Assembly: GCA_001464965.1 (NCBI GenBank)
Contig: LNEJ01000004.1
Span: 1 to 64,000 of the forward strand
DNA: 64,000 nucleotides
Source: Gammaproteobacteria bacterium Ga0074134
GTDB lineage: Bacteria; Pseudomonadota; Gammaproteobacteria; Ga0077554; Ga007554
Reading direction: 5' to 3'
Shown: piece after piece, positions 52,018 to 61,861 of the stretch
Position numbering within the stretch: the stretch's first letter is position 1
How the letters are laid out: every line of letters begins with the position of its first letter
Position numbers and translations under genes: made by a program
Notes under the pieces: model-generated
Databases searched by the model: none
The model's input: the letters and a program-made list of their open reading frames with translations, nothing else
What the model was told of the DNA's origin: nothing

Positions 52018-52641
52018 TCAAGCCTCAAAGGGCGCGGCATCTCCCAAGCCGTGCCGGGCGACAACGGGTGCGCCTCCGGTGAGCTCGACGACTGTGGTGG
52101 GTATGGCGCCGCAATTGCCGCCATTGATGACAAGATCGACCTGATGCCCAAGCGTGTCATACATTTCCTGCGGGTCGGTCATGGGTATGTCGTCGTCCGG
52201 CAAGATCAGCGTGGAACTCATCAGCGGCTCCCCCAACTCTTTCAGTATGGCTTGGGCAATCGGGTGGCCTGGAATGCGCAATCCGATGGTTTTGCGCTTG
52301 GGGTGTTGCAAGCGCCGCGGAACTTCATGGGTTGCCTTGAGGACAAAGGTATAAGGGCCGGGTGTGTGCGTTTTCAGCAGCCGGTAGGCGGCATTATCCA
52401 CCATGGCATAGGTGGCGATTTCAGAAAGGTCACGGCAGACGAGGGTGAAGTTATGCTTTTCACCCAGCTTGCGTATCGCCCGGATGCGGTCCATTGCATC
52501 CTTGTTGCCGATTTGGCAGCCCAGGGCATAACACGAATCGGTGGGGTAAATAATCACGCCACCCGCGCGGATGATGTCCGCTGTTTGCTTTATCAGGCGT
52601 GGCTGAGGATTTTCGGGGTGAATTTCAATAAACAGGGCCAT
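52018..52641 (-). CDS. yciO: YciO/YrdC/Sua5 family protein (L-threonylcarbamoyladenylate synthase-like)
   Basis: 207 residues. The YrdC fold is evident from GGVIIYPTDSCYALGCQIGN (about 27-46), KLGEKHNFTLVCRDLSEI (the KRxxxx...L.C motif region), PGPYTFVLKATHEVPRR and TIGLRIPGHPIAQAIL. Paralogues (TsaC/Sua5) make threonylcarbamoyl-AMP for tRNA t6A. YciO is the close relative whose physiological role is less certain. It starts the minus-strand run toward trpS; divergent from yciB. Confidence 0.9.
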   Translation of the reverse strand: MALFIEIHPENPQPRLIKQTADIIRAGGVIIYPTDSCYALGCQIGNKDAMDRIRAIRKLGEKHNFTLVCRDLSEIATYAMVDNAAYRLLKTHTPGPYTFVLKATHEVPRRLQHPKRKTIGLRIPGHPIAQAILKELGEPLMSSTLILPDDDIPMTDPQEMYDTLGHQVDLVINGGNCGAIPTTVVELTGGAPVVARHGLGDAAPFEA

Positions 52642-52755
52642 ATATAACCATTACAGTGACGGGACAGCATCGTGGCGGTACAATATCATGATAACGCCGT
52701 CATCCCAAATGTGACTGGACATTAACCCCGGCATTACAGGAAACCACATCCAAGC

Positions 52756-53325
52756 ATGAAGATTCTTTTTGATTTTCTTCCTATTTTCCTTTTCTTCGTT
52801 GCCTACAAGATATATGGCATCTATACCGCGACAGTCGTGGCGATAGTCGCTTCGTGTCTGCAAGTCGGCTTCTTTTGGCTAAAACATCGCCGCGTTGAAA
52901 TGATGCACGTGATTACTATGGTGCTCATTGTGGTGCTGGGCGGCGCCACATTGCTGCTGCAAGATGAGACCTTCATCAAATGGAAGCCCACCGGAGTGAA
53001 CTGGCTGTTTGCCGCCGTCTTCCTCGGTAGCCTGTTCGTCGGCAAAAAGACCATGCTGGAGCGTATGATGGGTGCCAGCGTTACGCTGCCCAAGCTGATC
53101 TGGTCGCGCCTGACGACGAGTTGGGCGGTATTTTTCTTCGGTCTTGGCGTGCTTAATCTCTATGTTGCCTACAACTTCGATACCGACACCTGGGTCAATT
53201 TCAAACTGTTTGGCATGATGGGGCTGATGCTAGTGTTTGTCATCTTGCAGGCCATCTATCTCTCGCGCCACGTTCAACCCGCGCCTGAACCGGTGGCGCA
53301 AGATTCCACTAATAAGGAGGGTTAA
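52756..53325 (+). CDS. yciB: inner membrane-spanning protein YciB
   Basis: 189 residues with five hydrophobic helices. It opens [20 protein letters not shown], characteristic of YciB/IspZ. The central [20 protein letters not shown] and [20 protein letters not shown] stretches are family hallmarks. It is linked to septation and envelope synthesis (intracellular septation protein A). Its stop is one base before the yciI start. Its 3' end AATAAGGAGGGT supplies the Shine-Dalgarno for yciI. Confidence 0.94.
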   Translation: MKILFDFLPIFLFFVAYKIYGIYTATVVAIVASCLQVGFFWLKHRRVEMMHVITMVLIVVLGGATLLLQDETFIKWKPTGVNWLFAAVFLGSLFVGKKTMLERMMGASVTLPKLIWSRLTTSWAVFFFGLGVLNLYVAYNFDTDTWVNFKLFGMMGLMLVFVILQAIYLSRHVQPAPEPVAQDSTNKEG

Positions 53326-53326
53326 C

Positions 53327-53626
53327 GTGTTGTATGCCATCATTAGTCAGGATGTGGAAGAAAGCCTGGCGAAGCGTACGGCGGCGCGCCCCGAGCACCT
53401 CAAACGCCTGGAAGCGTTGCGTGATGCGGGACGCCTGATAATCGCCGGCCCCCATCCCGCCATCGACAGCGAAACCCCCGGCCCCGCCGGCTTTAGCGGC
53501 AGCCTGGTGATTGCCGAATTCCCTTCCCTGGAGGACGCCCAGGCCTGGGCGGATGCCGATCCTTACGTGGCAGCAGGTGTTTACGCCCGCGTCATAGTCA
53601 AACCCTTCAAGAAAGTCTTGCCCTGA
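53327..53626 (+). CDS. yciI: YciI family protein
   Basis: 99 residues, ferredoxin-like fold. It starts at GTG with AAGGAGG 5 bases upstream. The YciI signature is present: [20 protein letters not shown] (about 6-25), [16 protein letters not shown] with the conserved His, and [22 protein letters not shown]. Activity is not established. The stop overlaps the BolA start by one base. Confidence 0.92.
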   Translation: MLYAIISQDVEESLAKRTAARPEHLKRLEALRDAGRLIIAGPHPAIDSETPGPAGFSGSLVIAEFPSLEDAQAWADADPYVAAGVYARVIVKPFKKVLP

Positions 53627-53910
53627 TGCCGAATCCCACCCGCATCACCCTGATCCGCGAACGCCTCACCGCCGCGCTGTCTCCCATCAAGCTGGACATC
53701 ATCGACGACAGCCACAAACACGCCGGTCATCCCGGTGCCAGGGGAGGGGGTGGCCACTTCACCGTCACTATCGTGGCCGATGTATTTGAGGGGAAGGGGC
53801 TGCTGCAACGCCACCGCATGGTCTACGCGGCCCTGGGCAGCGCCATGCAGAGCGAGATACATGCCCTGAGCATACAGGCCCACACCCCGCAAGAAGCCGC
53901 GTCGCTGTAA
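53626..53910 (+). CDS. BolA family protein
   Basis: 94 residues. The BolA fold is shown by TLIRERLTAALSPIKLDIID, then HFTVTIVADVFEGKGLLQRH, the conserved RHRMVYAALG and the HALSIQAHTP end. It probably works with a monothiol glutaredoxin in iron-sulfur handling or regulates cell shape; the C-terminal His in IHALSIQAHTP is the ligand position. Start ATG overlaps the yciI stop (TGATG). Confidence 0.93.
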   Translation: MPNPTRITLIRERLTAALSPIKLDIIDDSHKHAGHPGARGGGGHFTVTIVADVFEGKGLLQRHRMVYAALGSAMQSEIHALSIQAHTPQEAASL

Positions 53911-54051
53911 TCGGGCGGGGGGAGTACAGCCGTCTCCGCGAGTTCCGTGCTCCCCGTGGCTGACCGCTTTTCCTGTCCTGAAGGTTGTTTTGCCGCAAAA
54001 TACCGTGGTATCGTGGAAGTCGGTTCGGCCATGGTTTTTTGGGGATGAGCG

Positions 54052-54825
54052 ATGTTCCGGTGTGTTGCGCGGTTATTTCTATATTGTTTTCTGGGCGGAT
54101 TTGCTGTTGGCCTTTATGCGGCGGATGCGCCGCAGACAACCAGCGCCACGGTGAGCGGCAAGAGGATTGTGCTCACTACCGCTTATGGCACAACGCTTGA
54201 TGCCTATGCCGCCGGACCGGAAGACGCCAAGCGCGGAATACTCATTCTTCATGATCGCCGCGGCCTGGGCGATTACGCCAAGGGGTGGGTGGATCGTTTC
54301 GCTGGACTGGGTTACCGGGCGCTGGCGATTGATCTCTATGATGGCCGCTATTCCAATGATCCGATGCTGGCAACACAGATCATGACCTCGGTTGACCAGG
54401 AATCCGTCAATGCCAATCTTAGTGCTGGCCTGGATTATCTGAAAGCGCCAGGGCGCAAACTTGCCGCGCTAGGCTGGGATTACGGCGGCGGACAGGCCCT
54501 GTGGGCGACATTGCAAGATCCCGGCGCGGTATCCGCTACGGTGATTTACTATGGCCCTTTAATGACGGATCTCGCGCGGCTGCGGACGTTGCAGGGCGGG
54601 GCAGTGCTGGGGATTTTCGCCAGGCGCGATGTCTGGATTACTCCGGCCAAGGTAACCGCCTTCGAGAATGCGCTGCGTGAGGCGGGTACCGCGCCGTTGA
54701 CGGTCACGCGATACGAGGCCGATCACGGTTTTGCCAACCCCGCAACCAGGGCCTATGATCGCAAGCTGGCCGACGAAGCCTGGCTCAAGACTGAGGAATT
54801 TCTGGCGCGGCATCTTGCCGATTGA
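54052..54825 (+). CDS. exported dienelactone-hydrolase-like alpha/beta hydrolase, Asp at the nucleophile position
   Basis: 257 residues with a signal peptide (VARLFLYCFLGGFAVGLYA, ending about residue 24), so it is periplasmic. The alpha/beta-hydrolase core is visible in GILILHDRRGLGDYAKGWVD. In dienelactone hydrolases the nucleophile elbow is GxCxGG; here it is GWDYGGGQ, so Asp replaces Cys. The acid (IFARRDVWITP) and His (YEADHGFANPA) positions are kept. Asp is the nucleophile in haloalkane dehalogenases and epoxide hydrolases, so chemistry may differ. No linked catabolic genes. Confidence 0.8.
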   Translation: MFRCVARLFLYCFLGGFAVGLYAADAPQTTSATVSGKRIVLTTAYGTTLDAYAAGPEDAKRGILILHDRRGLGDYAKGWVDRFAGLGYRALAIDLYDGRYSNDPMLATQIMTSVDQESVNANLSAGLDYLKAPGRKLAALGWDYGGGQALWATLQDPGAVSATVIYYGPLMTDLARLRTLQGGAVLGIFARRDVWITPAKVTAFENALREAGTAPLTVTRYEADHGFANPATRAYDRKLADEAWLKTEEFLARHLAD

Positions 54826-54904
54826 TATTGGCTGGCTGAAAACACCTCCAAAGAGTCTGGTTATCGCCCCTGTTTTTTCACTATCCCTTGGCCGCGCGCC
54901 GCAT

Positions 54905-54910
54905 TATAAT
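54905..54910 (+). promoter_or_regulatory. perfect -10 box upstream of ilvB
   Basis: TATAAT is a perfect -10 consensus. No good -35 (TTGACA) lies 16-18 bases before it. Transcription would start near 54917, before the hairpin at 54945, which would then be in the ilvB leader. Confidence 0.45.
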
Positions 54911-54944
54911 CAGCGTTTAAGATCGAAATAACGAAAGCGTAAAC

Positions 54945-54967
54945 CGCCCGTTGTGACGGGCGTTTTT
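54945..54967 (+). terminator. Rho-independent terminator hairpin upstream of ilvB
   Basis: CGCCCG, a TTGTGA loop, CGGGCG and TTTTT form a clear intrinsic terminator. It either ends the hydrolase transcript or, given the TATAAT upstream, controls read-through into ilvB. Confidence 0.8.
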
Positions 54968-54987
54968 CTACCAGTGGAGATGATGAC

Positions 54988-56700
54988 GTGGAATTGACCG
55001 GTGCCGAGATACTCGTCCGCTGCCTTAAGGATGAAGGCGTCGAATATGTGTTTGGATACCCTGGCGGGGCGGTGTTATTTATTTATGATGCGCTGTATCA
55101 GCAGGATGATGTAAAGCATATCCTGGTACGCCATGAGCAGGGCGCGACGCATGCCGCCGATGGCTACGCGCGCTCCACCGGCAAGCCCGGCGTGGTGCTG
55201 GTAACCTCCGGGCCGGGCGCCACCAATGCCATCACCGGCATTGCCACCGCCTATATGGATTCCATCCCAATGGTCATCATCACCGGCCAGGTACACACTT
55301 GGGCGATAGGCTCGGACGCCTTCCAGGAAGTGGATTCCGTCGGCATTACCCGTCCCTGCGTGAAGCACAACTTCCTGGTGAAGGACATCAAAGACCTGGC
55401 GACGACCATCAAAAAGGCATTCTACCTTGCGACTACCGGGCGCCCCGGTCCTGTTGTGGTGGACGTTCCCAAGGATGTCACCATGCACCGGGCGGAATAT
55501 TCCTACCCCGAAGAGGTTGCGATTCGCTCCTACCATCCCGTGATGAAGGGCCATCCGGGGCAGATCAAGAAGGCCGTGGATTTGATGCTGTCGGCCAAGC
55601 GCCCCATGATCTATACCGGCGGTGGCGTGATATGGAGCGGCGCGTCGTCATCGCTGACCGAGATGACGCGCATGCTCGGCTATCCCATCACCAATACTCT
55701 GATGGGACTGGGTGCTTATCCCGCCACCGACAAGCAATCCCTGGGCATGCTGGGCATGCACGGCACCTACGAGGCCAATATGGCCATGCATCATTGCGAT
55801 GTGCTGATTGCCATCGGCGCGCGCTTTGATGATCGCGTGGTGGGCAAGGTCGAATACTTCTGTCCCGAGGCGGAGATCGTCCACGTGGATATCGACCCAT
55901 CCTCGATCTCCAAGAGCGTCAAGGTGGACGTGCCTATCGTCGGCGACGTGGATCATGTCGTGAAGGAAATGATCCGCCTGCTCAAAGAGGACAAGCGCAC
56001 GCCGGATCATGCGGCGCTTGCCCAGTGGTGGGATCAGATCAACGAGTGGCGCGCGGTCAACTGCCTGAAGTACGACCGCAACAGTTCGCTCATCAAGCCG
56101 CAATTCGTGCTGGAGACCCTCTATAACGTCACGCAGGGCGACGCCTTTGTCACCTCCGACGTGGGTCAACACCAGATGTGGGCGGCGCAGTTTTACAAAT
56201 TCGACAAGCCGAATCGCTGGATTAATTCGGGTGGTCTTGGCACGATGGGTTTTGGCCTGCCCGCCGCGATGGGTGTGCAGCTCGCGCACCCTGATGCGAC
56301 GGTGGCATGCGTGACCGGCGAGGCCAGTATCCAGATGTGTATCCAGGAGTTGTCCACCTGCCGTCAGTACGGTTTGCCGATCAAAGTTATCAATCTCAAT
56401 AATCGCTACATGGGCATGGTGCGCCAGTGGCAGGAGTTCTTCTACGAAGGCCGCTATGCCATGTCGTACATGGAGGCATTGCCGGATTTCGTGAAGCTGG
56501 CGGAGAGTTATGGCCACGTCGGCATAAAGATAGAAAAACCTGCCGACGTCGAACCGGCGTTGCGCGAAGCCATGAAGCTAAAGGACCGCCTGGTATTCAT
56601 GGACTTTATCACCGATCAGACTGAAAACGTTTATCCCATGATCGCCCAAGGCAAGGGGCACCATGAAATGCATTTGTCGCCGGAAAGAGAGTTGGCTTGA
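54988..56700 (+). CDS. ilvB: acetolactate synthase large subunit
   Basis: 570 residues, ThDP- and FAD-dependent enzyme that condenses pyruvate into acetolactate (or acetohydroxybutyrate). First common step of branched-chain amino acid synthesis. The catalytic Glu is in HEQGATHAADGYAR (Glu50). The ThDP motif is TGEASIQMCIQELSTC, with the NLNNRYMGMVRQWQEFFY end. The start is GTG at 54988 with GGAG eight bases before. It is the head of ilvB-ilvH-ilvC. Confidence 0.96.
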   Translation: MELTGAEILVRCLKDEGVEYVFGYPGGAVLFIYDALYQQDDVKHILVRHEQGATHAADGYARSTGKPGVVLVTSGPGATNAITGIATAYMDSIPMVIITGQVHTWAIGSDAFQEVDSVGITRPCVKHNFLVKDIKDLATTIKKAFYLATTGRPGPVVVDVPKDVTMHRAEYSYPEEVAIRSYHPVMKGHPGQIKKAVDLMLSAKRPMIYTGGGVIWSGASSSLTEMTRMLGYPITNTLMGLGAYPATDKQSLGMLGMHGTYEANMAMHHCDVLIAIGARFDDRVVGKVEYFCPEAEIVHVDIDPSSISKSVKVDVPIVGDVDHVVKEMIRLLKEDKRTPDHAALAQWWDQINEWRAVNCLKYDRNSSLIKPQFVLETLYNVTQGDAFVTSDVGQHQMWAAQFYKFDKPNRWINSGGLGTMGFGLPAAMGVQLAHPDATVACVTGEASIQMCIQELSTCRQYGLPIKVINLNNRYMGMVRQWQEFFYEGRYAMSYMEALPDFVKLAESYGHVGIKIEKPADVEPALREAMKLKDRLVFMDFITDQTENVYPMIAQGKGHHEMHLSPERELA

Positions 56701-56702
56701 TC

Positions 56703-57194
56703 ATGCGTCATATTATTTCAATACTGATTGAAAACGAGTCTGGCGCGCTGTCGCGTGTTGCCGGATTGTTCTCGGCGCGCGGCTATAATATCGAGTCGCT
56801 CACCGTCGCGCCCACCGAAGATCCCTCCTTGTCGCGCATGACGCTTGTGACGCGCGGTTCGGACGAGATCGTGGAGCAGATTACCAAGCAATTGAACAAG
56901 CTGGTCGACGTAGTTAAACTTATCGATTTGACCGAAGGCCCTCATATCGAGCGTGAGATGATGTTGATCAAGCTTCGGACGGCGGGTGATGCGCGCGAGG
57001 AACTGAAGCGCCTGGTTGATATTTTTCGCGGCCATATCATCGACGTGACAACGGGCACGTATACCGTCGAACTGACAGGCACGGGCGACAAGCTGGATGC
57101 CTTTATTCAGGCGGTGGGTTCTGCTGCGATACTGGAGACAGTGAGGTCAGGGGTGTCCGGGATTGCCCGCGGGGAGAAAAGTTTGCATCTGTAG
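56703..57194 (+). CDS. ilvH: acetolactate synthase small (regulatory) subunit
   Basis: 163 residues. The N-terminal ACT domain (HIISILIENESGALSRVAGL, then ARGYNIESLTVAPTEDPSLS) binds valine for feedback control. A C-terminal helper domain follows (ERELMLIKL-like REMMLIKLRTAGDAREELKR). It activates IlvB. The start is the ATG two bases after the ilvB stop; a TTG at 56697 is also in frame. Regulated jointly with ilvB. Confidence 0.95.
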   Translation: MRHIISILIENESGALSRVAGLFSARGYNIESLTVAPTEDPSLSRMTLVTRGSDEIVEQITKQLNKLVDVVKLIDLTEGPHIEREMMLIKLRTAGDAREELKRLVDIFRGHIIDVTTGTYTVELTGTGDKLDAFIQAVGSAAILETVRSGVSGIARGEKSLHL

Positions 57195-57258
57195 GCTTAG
57201 CTTTGGCCTTCCTGGCCCGCACGGCTAAAAAACGAATTTTTATTTTACATTGCACTAA

Positions 57259-58284
<1,026 letters not shown>

Positions 58285-58348
58285 TCACGCTACCTGGAGT
58301 GCCCTCTCTCCATGGGGGGGAGGGTGACAGGGAAAGGGGTGATTGCCT

Positions 58349-59119
58349 GTGACGGACGAAGAAACACCCGATACCAGTGGCGTCCCGCGCAGCAGGGGAA
58401 TTTACCTGTTGCCCAACCTGTTTACCACAGCGGGCCTGTTTGCCGGGTTCTACGCCATTGTGGCGGCGATGAACGGGCGTTTCGAGCCGGCGGCGGTGGC
58501 GGTATTTATCGCCATGATCATGGACGGTATCGACGGCCGCATCGCCCGCCTCACCAATACCCAAAGCGACTTCGGCAAAGAATATGACAGCCTCGCCGAC
58601 ATGGTTTCGTTCGGGCTTGCCCCAGCGCTGGTGGTATACGTATGGTCATTGTCCGCGCTCGGCAAGATCGGCTGGCTGGCTGCCTTCATCTATGCCGCCG
58701 CCGCCGCTCTGCGTTTGGCGCGTTTCAATACCCGCATAGGCAAGGTTGATAAACGTTACTTTCAGGGCCTGGCGAGTCCTGCCGCAGCCGGCTTGATCGC
58801 GGGAATGGTTTGGGTATGCAATGATTATGGCCTGAACGGCAAGGACTTGGCGGTTATGGCGTTTTTTCTCACCGTCGCCGCCGGTGTGCTGATGGTCAGC
58901 AATATATACTACCTCAGCTTCAAGGATCTCGACCTCAAAAACAAGGTGCCTTTCATCGCTGTCGTGGCGGTGATGCTGATCTTTGTGTTTATCTCGCTCA
59001 GCCCGCCGGAGGTGCTGCTCGGCGTGTTTTTGCTGTACGGACTGTCAGGGCCGGTATCCGCTGTATTCCGCATGTACAAAAAGCGCGGGCAACGTAAAGC
59101 CCTTCCGCCGCCTGAGTAA
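58349..59119 (+). CDS. pssA: CDP-diacylglycerol--serine O-phosphatidyltransferase
   Basis: About 256 residues, integral inner-membrane protein that makes phosphatidylserine, the precursor of phosphatidylethanolamine. The CDP-alcohol phosphatidyltransferase motif DG-x2-DGR-x2-AR-x8-G-x3-D-x3-D is present as MDGIDGRIARLTNTQSDFGK then EYDSLADM (about 53-80). Several hydrophobic helices follow. The start is GTG at 58349, seven bases after AAAGGGGTG; a TTG two codons before is an alternative. ilvC-pssA-leuA is a known order in Proteobacteria. Confidence 0.92.
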   Translation: MTDEETPDTSGVPRSRGIYLLPNLFTTAGLFAGFYAIVAAMNGRFEPAAVAVFIAMIMDGIDGRIARLTNTQSDFGKEYDSLADMVSFGLAPALVVYVWSLSALGKIGWLAAFIYAAAAALRLARFNTRIGKVDKRYFQGLASPAAAGLIAGMVWVCNDYGLNGKDLAVMAFFLTVAAGVLMVSNIYYLSFKDLDLKNKVPFIAVVAVMLIFVFISLSPPEVLLGVFLLYGLSGPVSAVFRMYKKRGQRKALPPPE

Positions 59120-59249
59120 GCGGTTTTTTCGCTTGCATTTGGACTCGGTTTATATTAGCGTATCAAACATGTTCACGATCCGTGCAAAAGGTTATGCCCA
59201 GCCTGCCGTTTCCACCGTAATCACCGTTAAAGGTGACAATGAGGTGGCA

Positions 59250-59324
59250 ATGCCGGGCAACGCAACTTTGCGCGCTGAGTTTTCTTTCCTTCCGCTGTCA
59301 CACCTGCGACTCCTGCTGCCGTAA
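59250..59324 (+). CDS. leucine-rich leader peptide of leuA (leuL-like)
   Basis: 24 codons from ATG at 59250, with GAGG eight bases upstream. The peptide starts MPGNATLRAEFSF and ends LPLSHLRLLLP. Six of its last eleven residues are Leu (CTT, CTG, CTG, CTC, CTG, CTG), followed by TAA. A Leu-codon run just before a leuA-type gene is the classic mark of transcription attenuation. A larger frame covering it starts further upstream but ends at the same stop. Confidence 0.75.
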   Translation: MPGNATLRAEFSFLPLSHLRLLLP

Positions 59325-59433
59325 GGCAGACAACTATTCCTTTCGGCTCCCATGGGAGCCTCATAACACAAAACAATTCCAGACCTGCCCGGCGCTTAAA
59401 TAAAGCGCAAGCAAGCGATTGCTCATGTCTGGA
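59316..59433 (+). promoter_or_regulatory. leuA leader region with alternative hairpins
   Basis: CTGCC/GGCAG (59316-59329) folds right around the leader stop. GGCTC/GAGCC forms a second hairpin (59345-59360). TCCAGAC (59378-59384) pairs with GTCTGGA (59427-59433), enclosing GCGCTT/AAGCGC (59392-59408). Competition between these could couple ribosome stalling at Leu codons to leuA expression. No classic T-run terminator is visible. Confidence 0.55.
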
Positions 59434-59472
59434 CCATTCAAGTAACATGATAGCCAAAAAGCGGAGCACATC

Positions 59473-61008
59473 ATGAGCGACAAATTGATTATTTTTGACA
59501 CCACCTTGCGTGACGGCGAGCAAAGCCCTGGCGCGTCCATGACGCGCGATGAAAAAGTGCGTATAGCCAAGGCGCTGGAGCGCATGCGGGTGGATGTTAT
59601 CGAGGCCGGTTTCCCGGTCGCCAGCCCCGGTGATTTTGAGGCGGTGCAAGCGGTGGCGAACGCCGTCAAGGACAGCCGCGTATGTGGTTTGGCGCGGGCG
59701 CTGGACAAGGACATCGACCGCGCCGGTGAGGCCTTGCGCGGCGCCAATGCGGCGCGTATTCATACCTTTATCGCCACTTCGCCCATCCACATGAAAATGA
59801 AGTTGCGCATGGAGCCGGATCAGGTGGTGGAGCAGGCCGTGAAGGCGGTGAAACGTGCCCGGCAATACACCGATGATGTCGAGTTTTCCCCTGAAGATGC
59901 GGGGCGCTCGGAAATTGATTTTCTCTGCCGGGTGATCGAGGCGGTGATCGATGCGGGCGCACGCACCGTCAACATCCCCGATACTGTGGGTTACAATTTG
60001 CCGCACCAGTTCGGCGCGTTGATTCGTACCTTGCTCGAACGCGTGCCGAACGCCGGCAAGGCGGTGTTTTCCGTGCATTGCCACAACGACCTCGGTTTGG
60101 CGGTGGCGAATTCGCTTTCCGCCGTATTGAACGGCGCGCGCCAGGTGGAGTGCACCATTAACGGTTTGGGCGAGCGTGCCGGCAATGCCGCGCTTGAGGA
60201 GATCGTGATGGCGGTGCGCACGCGGCCCGATATATTCTCCTGCCAGGTGGATCTTGATACTACCCAGATCGTGCCGTGTTCGCGCCTGGTGTCGGGCATC
60301 ACCGGTTTTGCGGTGCAGCCGAACAAGGCGATTGTTGGTGCCAATGCCTTCGCCCACGAATCCGGCATACACCAGGATGGTGTGTTGAAGAGCCGCGAGA
60401 CCTACGAAATCATGCGCGCTCAGGATGTCGGCTGGACCGCCAACCGTATGGTGCTCGGCAAGCATTCTGGACGCAACGCCTTCCGTACGCGTTTGCAGGA
60501 ACTTGATATCAGCTTCGAGTCAGAAGAAGAGATGAACGCCGCATTTGCCCGCTTCAAGGATTTGGCCGACAAGAAACACGAGATTTATGACGAGGATCTC
60601 CAGGCCTTGGTCACCGAGGCCAATCTTGCCGCGGAGAATGAGCACATCAAGCTGGTTTATTCGAAAGTGTGCTCAGAGACCGGCGAAATGCCCAACGCGG
60701 TGGTGACGTTATGGATTAATGGCGCTGAAAAACAAGGTGCGGCCCAGGGCGATGGCCCGGTGGATGCGGCTTTCAAGGCCATCGAGTCTATCGTCAACAG
60801 CGGCACGCAATTGATGCTGTACTCTGTCAATAATATCACCAGCGGCACCGATTCCCAGGGTGAGGTGACGGTGCGCATGGAAAAGGGCGGCCGCATCGTC
60901 AATGGCCAAGGCGCGGACACCGATATCGTGATCGCCTCTGCCAAGGCGTATATCAATGGTCTGAACAAGATCATCGCGCCAGCAGAGCGCGCCCATCCGC
61001 AACTGTGA
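59473..61008 (+). CDS. leuA: 2-isopropylmalate synthase
   Basis: 511 residues, committed step of leucine synthesis. The catalytic TIM barrel has [20 protein letters not shown] (about 9-28) with the metal Asp. [17 protein letters not shown] has the His metal ligands and [20 protein letters not shown] the active-site glycines. The C-terminal LeuA dimer domain ([20 protein letters not shown]) is the leucine feedback site. Start ATG after GGAGCACATC. Controlled by the leader described above. Confidence 0.96.
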   Translation: MSDKLIIFDTTLRDGEQSPGASMTRDEKVRIAKALERMRVDVIEAGFPVASPGDFEAVQAVANAVKDSRVCGLARALDKDIDRAGEALRGANAARIHTFIATSPIHMKMKLRMEPDQVVEQAVKAVKRARQYTDDVEFSPEDAGRSEIDFLCRVIEAVIDAGARTVNIPDTVGYNLPHQFGALIRTLLERVPNAGKAVFSVHCHNDLGLAVANSLSAVLNGARQVECTINGLGERAGNAALEEIVMAVRTRPDIFSCQVDLDTTQIVPCSRLVSGITGFAVQPNKAIVGANAFAHESGIHQDGVLKSRETYEIMRAQDVGWTANRMVLGKHSGRNAFRTRLQELDISFESEEEMNAAFARFKDLADKKHEIYDEDLQALVTEANLAAENEHIKLVYSKVCSETGEMPNAVVTLWINGAEKQGAAQGDGPVDAAFKAIESIVNSGTQLMLYSVNNITSGTDSQGEVTVRMEKGGRIVNGQGADTDIVIASAKAYINGLNKIIAPAERAHPQL

Positions 61009-61042
61009 AGCAATACTCGCATGGGAATCGCGTGGGCCATGG

Positions 61043-61831
61043 GTGAAAGCCGTGAATAACAAGCGATTGGAATACCTTGATGCCATGGGCATTCAGGCAT
61101 GGGAGCGCCGGATAGGGCCTCTGCCGGAAATCGATGGCAGGGGCGGATTTGAAACCCGCCCCCACCCATGCGAAGAAGGAGGGAAGGCCATCCTCTCTAA
61201 CTCACCTTTGCAAAAAGGGGACAGGGAGGATTTACAAACCAAAGAAGTTTCTACGCAGAACGACATCCATCTGCTCGGCTGGGATGGGCTGCAAGCACGC
61301 GTGGCGGTGTGCATAACCTGCGCACTCCATAAGGGGCGCACCCAGACCGTATTCGGTGTCGGTAGCCGCCAGGCCCAATGGATGATCATCGGCGAGGCCC
61401 CCGGTGCTGACGAAGACCGTCAAGGTGAACCCTTCGTGGGGCGCGCAGGGAAACTGCTCAACGCCATGCTGCTCGCCATAGGGCTGAAGCGCGAAGAAGT
61501 GTACATTGCCAATGTCGTCAAATGCCGCCCGCCAAACAATCGTGATCCGCTGCCTGAAGAGGCTGCGGCGTGCGAGCCTTACCTCAAGCGCCAGATTGCC
61601 CTGCTTCAGCCCAAGGTCATTCTCGTGGTAGGCAGGATAGCGGCACACAATCTACTCAAGACGGACAGCACTCTGGGCGCCTTGCGCGGCAAGCGATTCA
61701 GTTATGCGGATACCAGCATACCGGTGGTGGTGACCTATCATCCCGCTTACTTATTGCGCTCCCCCAGGGAAAAACGCAAGGCCTGGGAAGACCTGCAATT
61801 TGCGCGCAGGGTCTTTTCGGAACAAAAATAG
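61043..61831 (+). CDS. uracil-DNA glycosylase family 4 (Fe-S) with an in-frame insert
   Basis: 262 residues. UDG4 motifs: CITCALHKGRTQTVFG (first two Fe-S Cys), IIGEAPGADEDRQGEPFVGR (motif A), VVKCRPPNNRDPLPEEAAAC (other two Cys) and TYHPAYLLRSP (motif B). It removes uracil from DNA. Residues about 33-75 (GRGGFETRPHPCEEGGKAIL and NSPLQKGDRED) are unlike any UDG4; the DNA there carries a GGGGCGG/CCGCCCC hairpin (61140-61162) and repeat-like sequence. Start is GTG (61043 or 61052), without a clear ribosome site. Confidence 0.88.
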   Translation: MKAVNNKRLEYLDAMGIQAWERRIGPLPEIDGRGGFETRPHPCEEGGKAILSNSPLQKGDREDLQTKEVSTQNDIHLLGWDGLQARVAVCITCALHKGRTQTVFGVGSRQAQWMIIGEAPGADEDRQGEPFVGRAGKLLNAMLLAIGLKREEVYIANVVKCRPPNNRDPLPEEAAACEPYLKRQIALLQPKVILVVGRIAAHNLLKTDSTLGALRGKRFSYADTSIPVVVTYHPAYLLRSPREKRKAWEDLQFARRVFSEQK

Positions 61832-61861
61832 CTTTCCTGCGGCCCGCGTGGTAAGGGCACA

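Noticed and set aside
52651-52863. 70-codon minus-strand frame across the yciO/yciB divergent region
   Set aside because: It overlaps the yciB 5' end and promoter region and shows no protein features.
54826-54987. a riboswitch or leader peptide upstream of ilvB
   Set aside because: No branched-chain codon run and no recognisable riboswitch core; only a terminator hairpin is clear.
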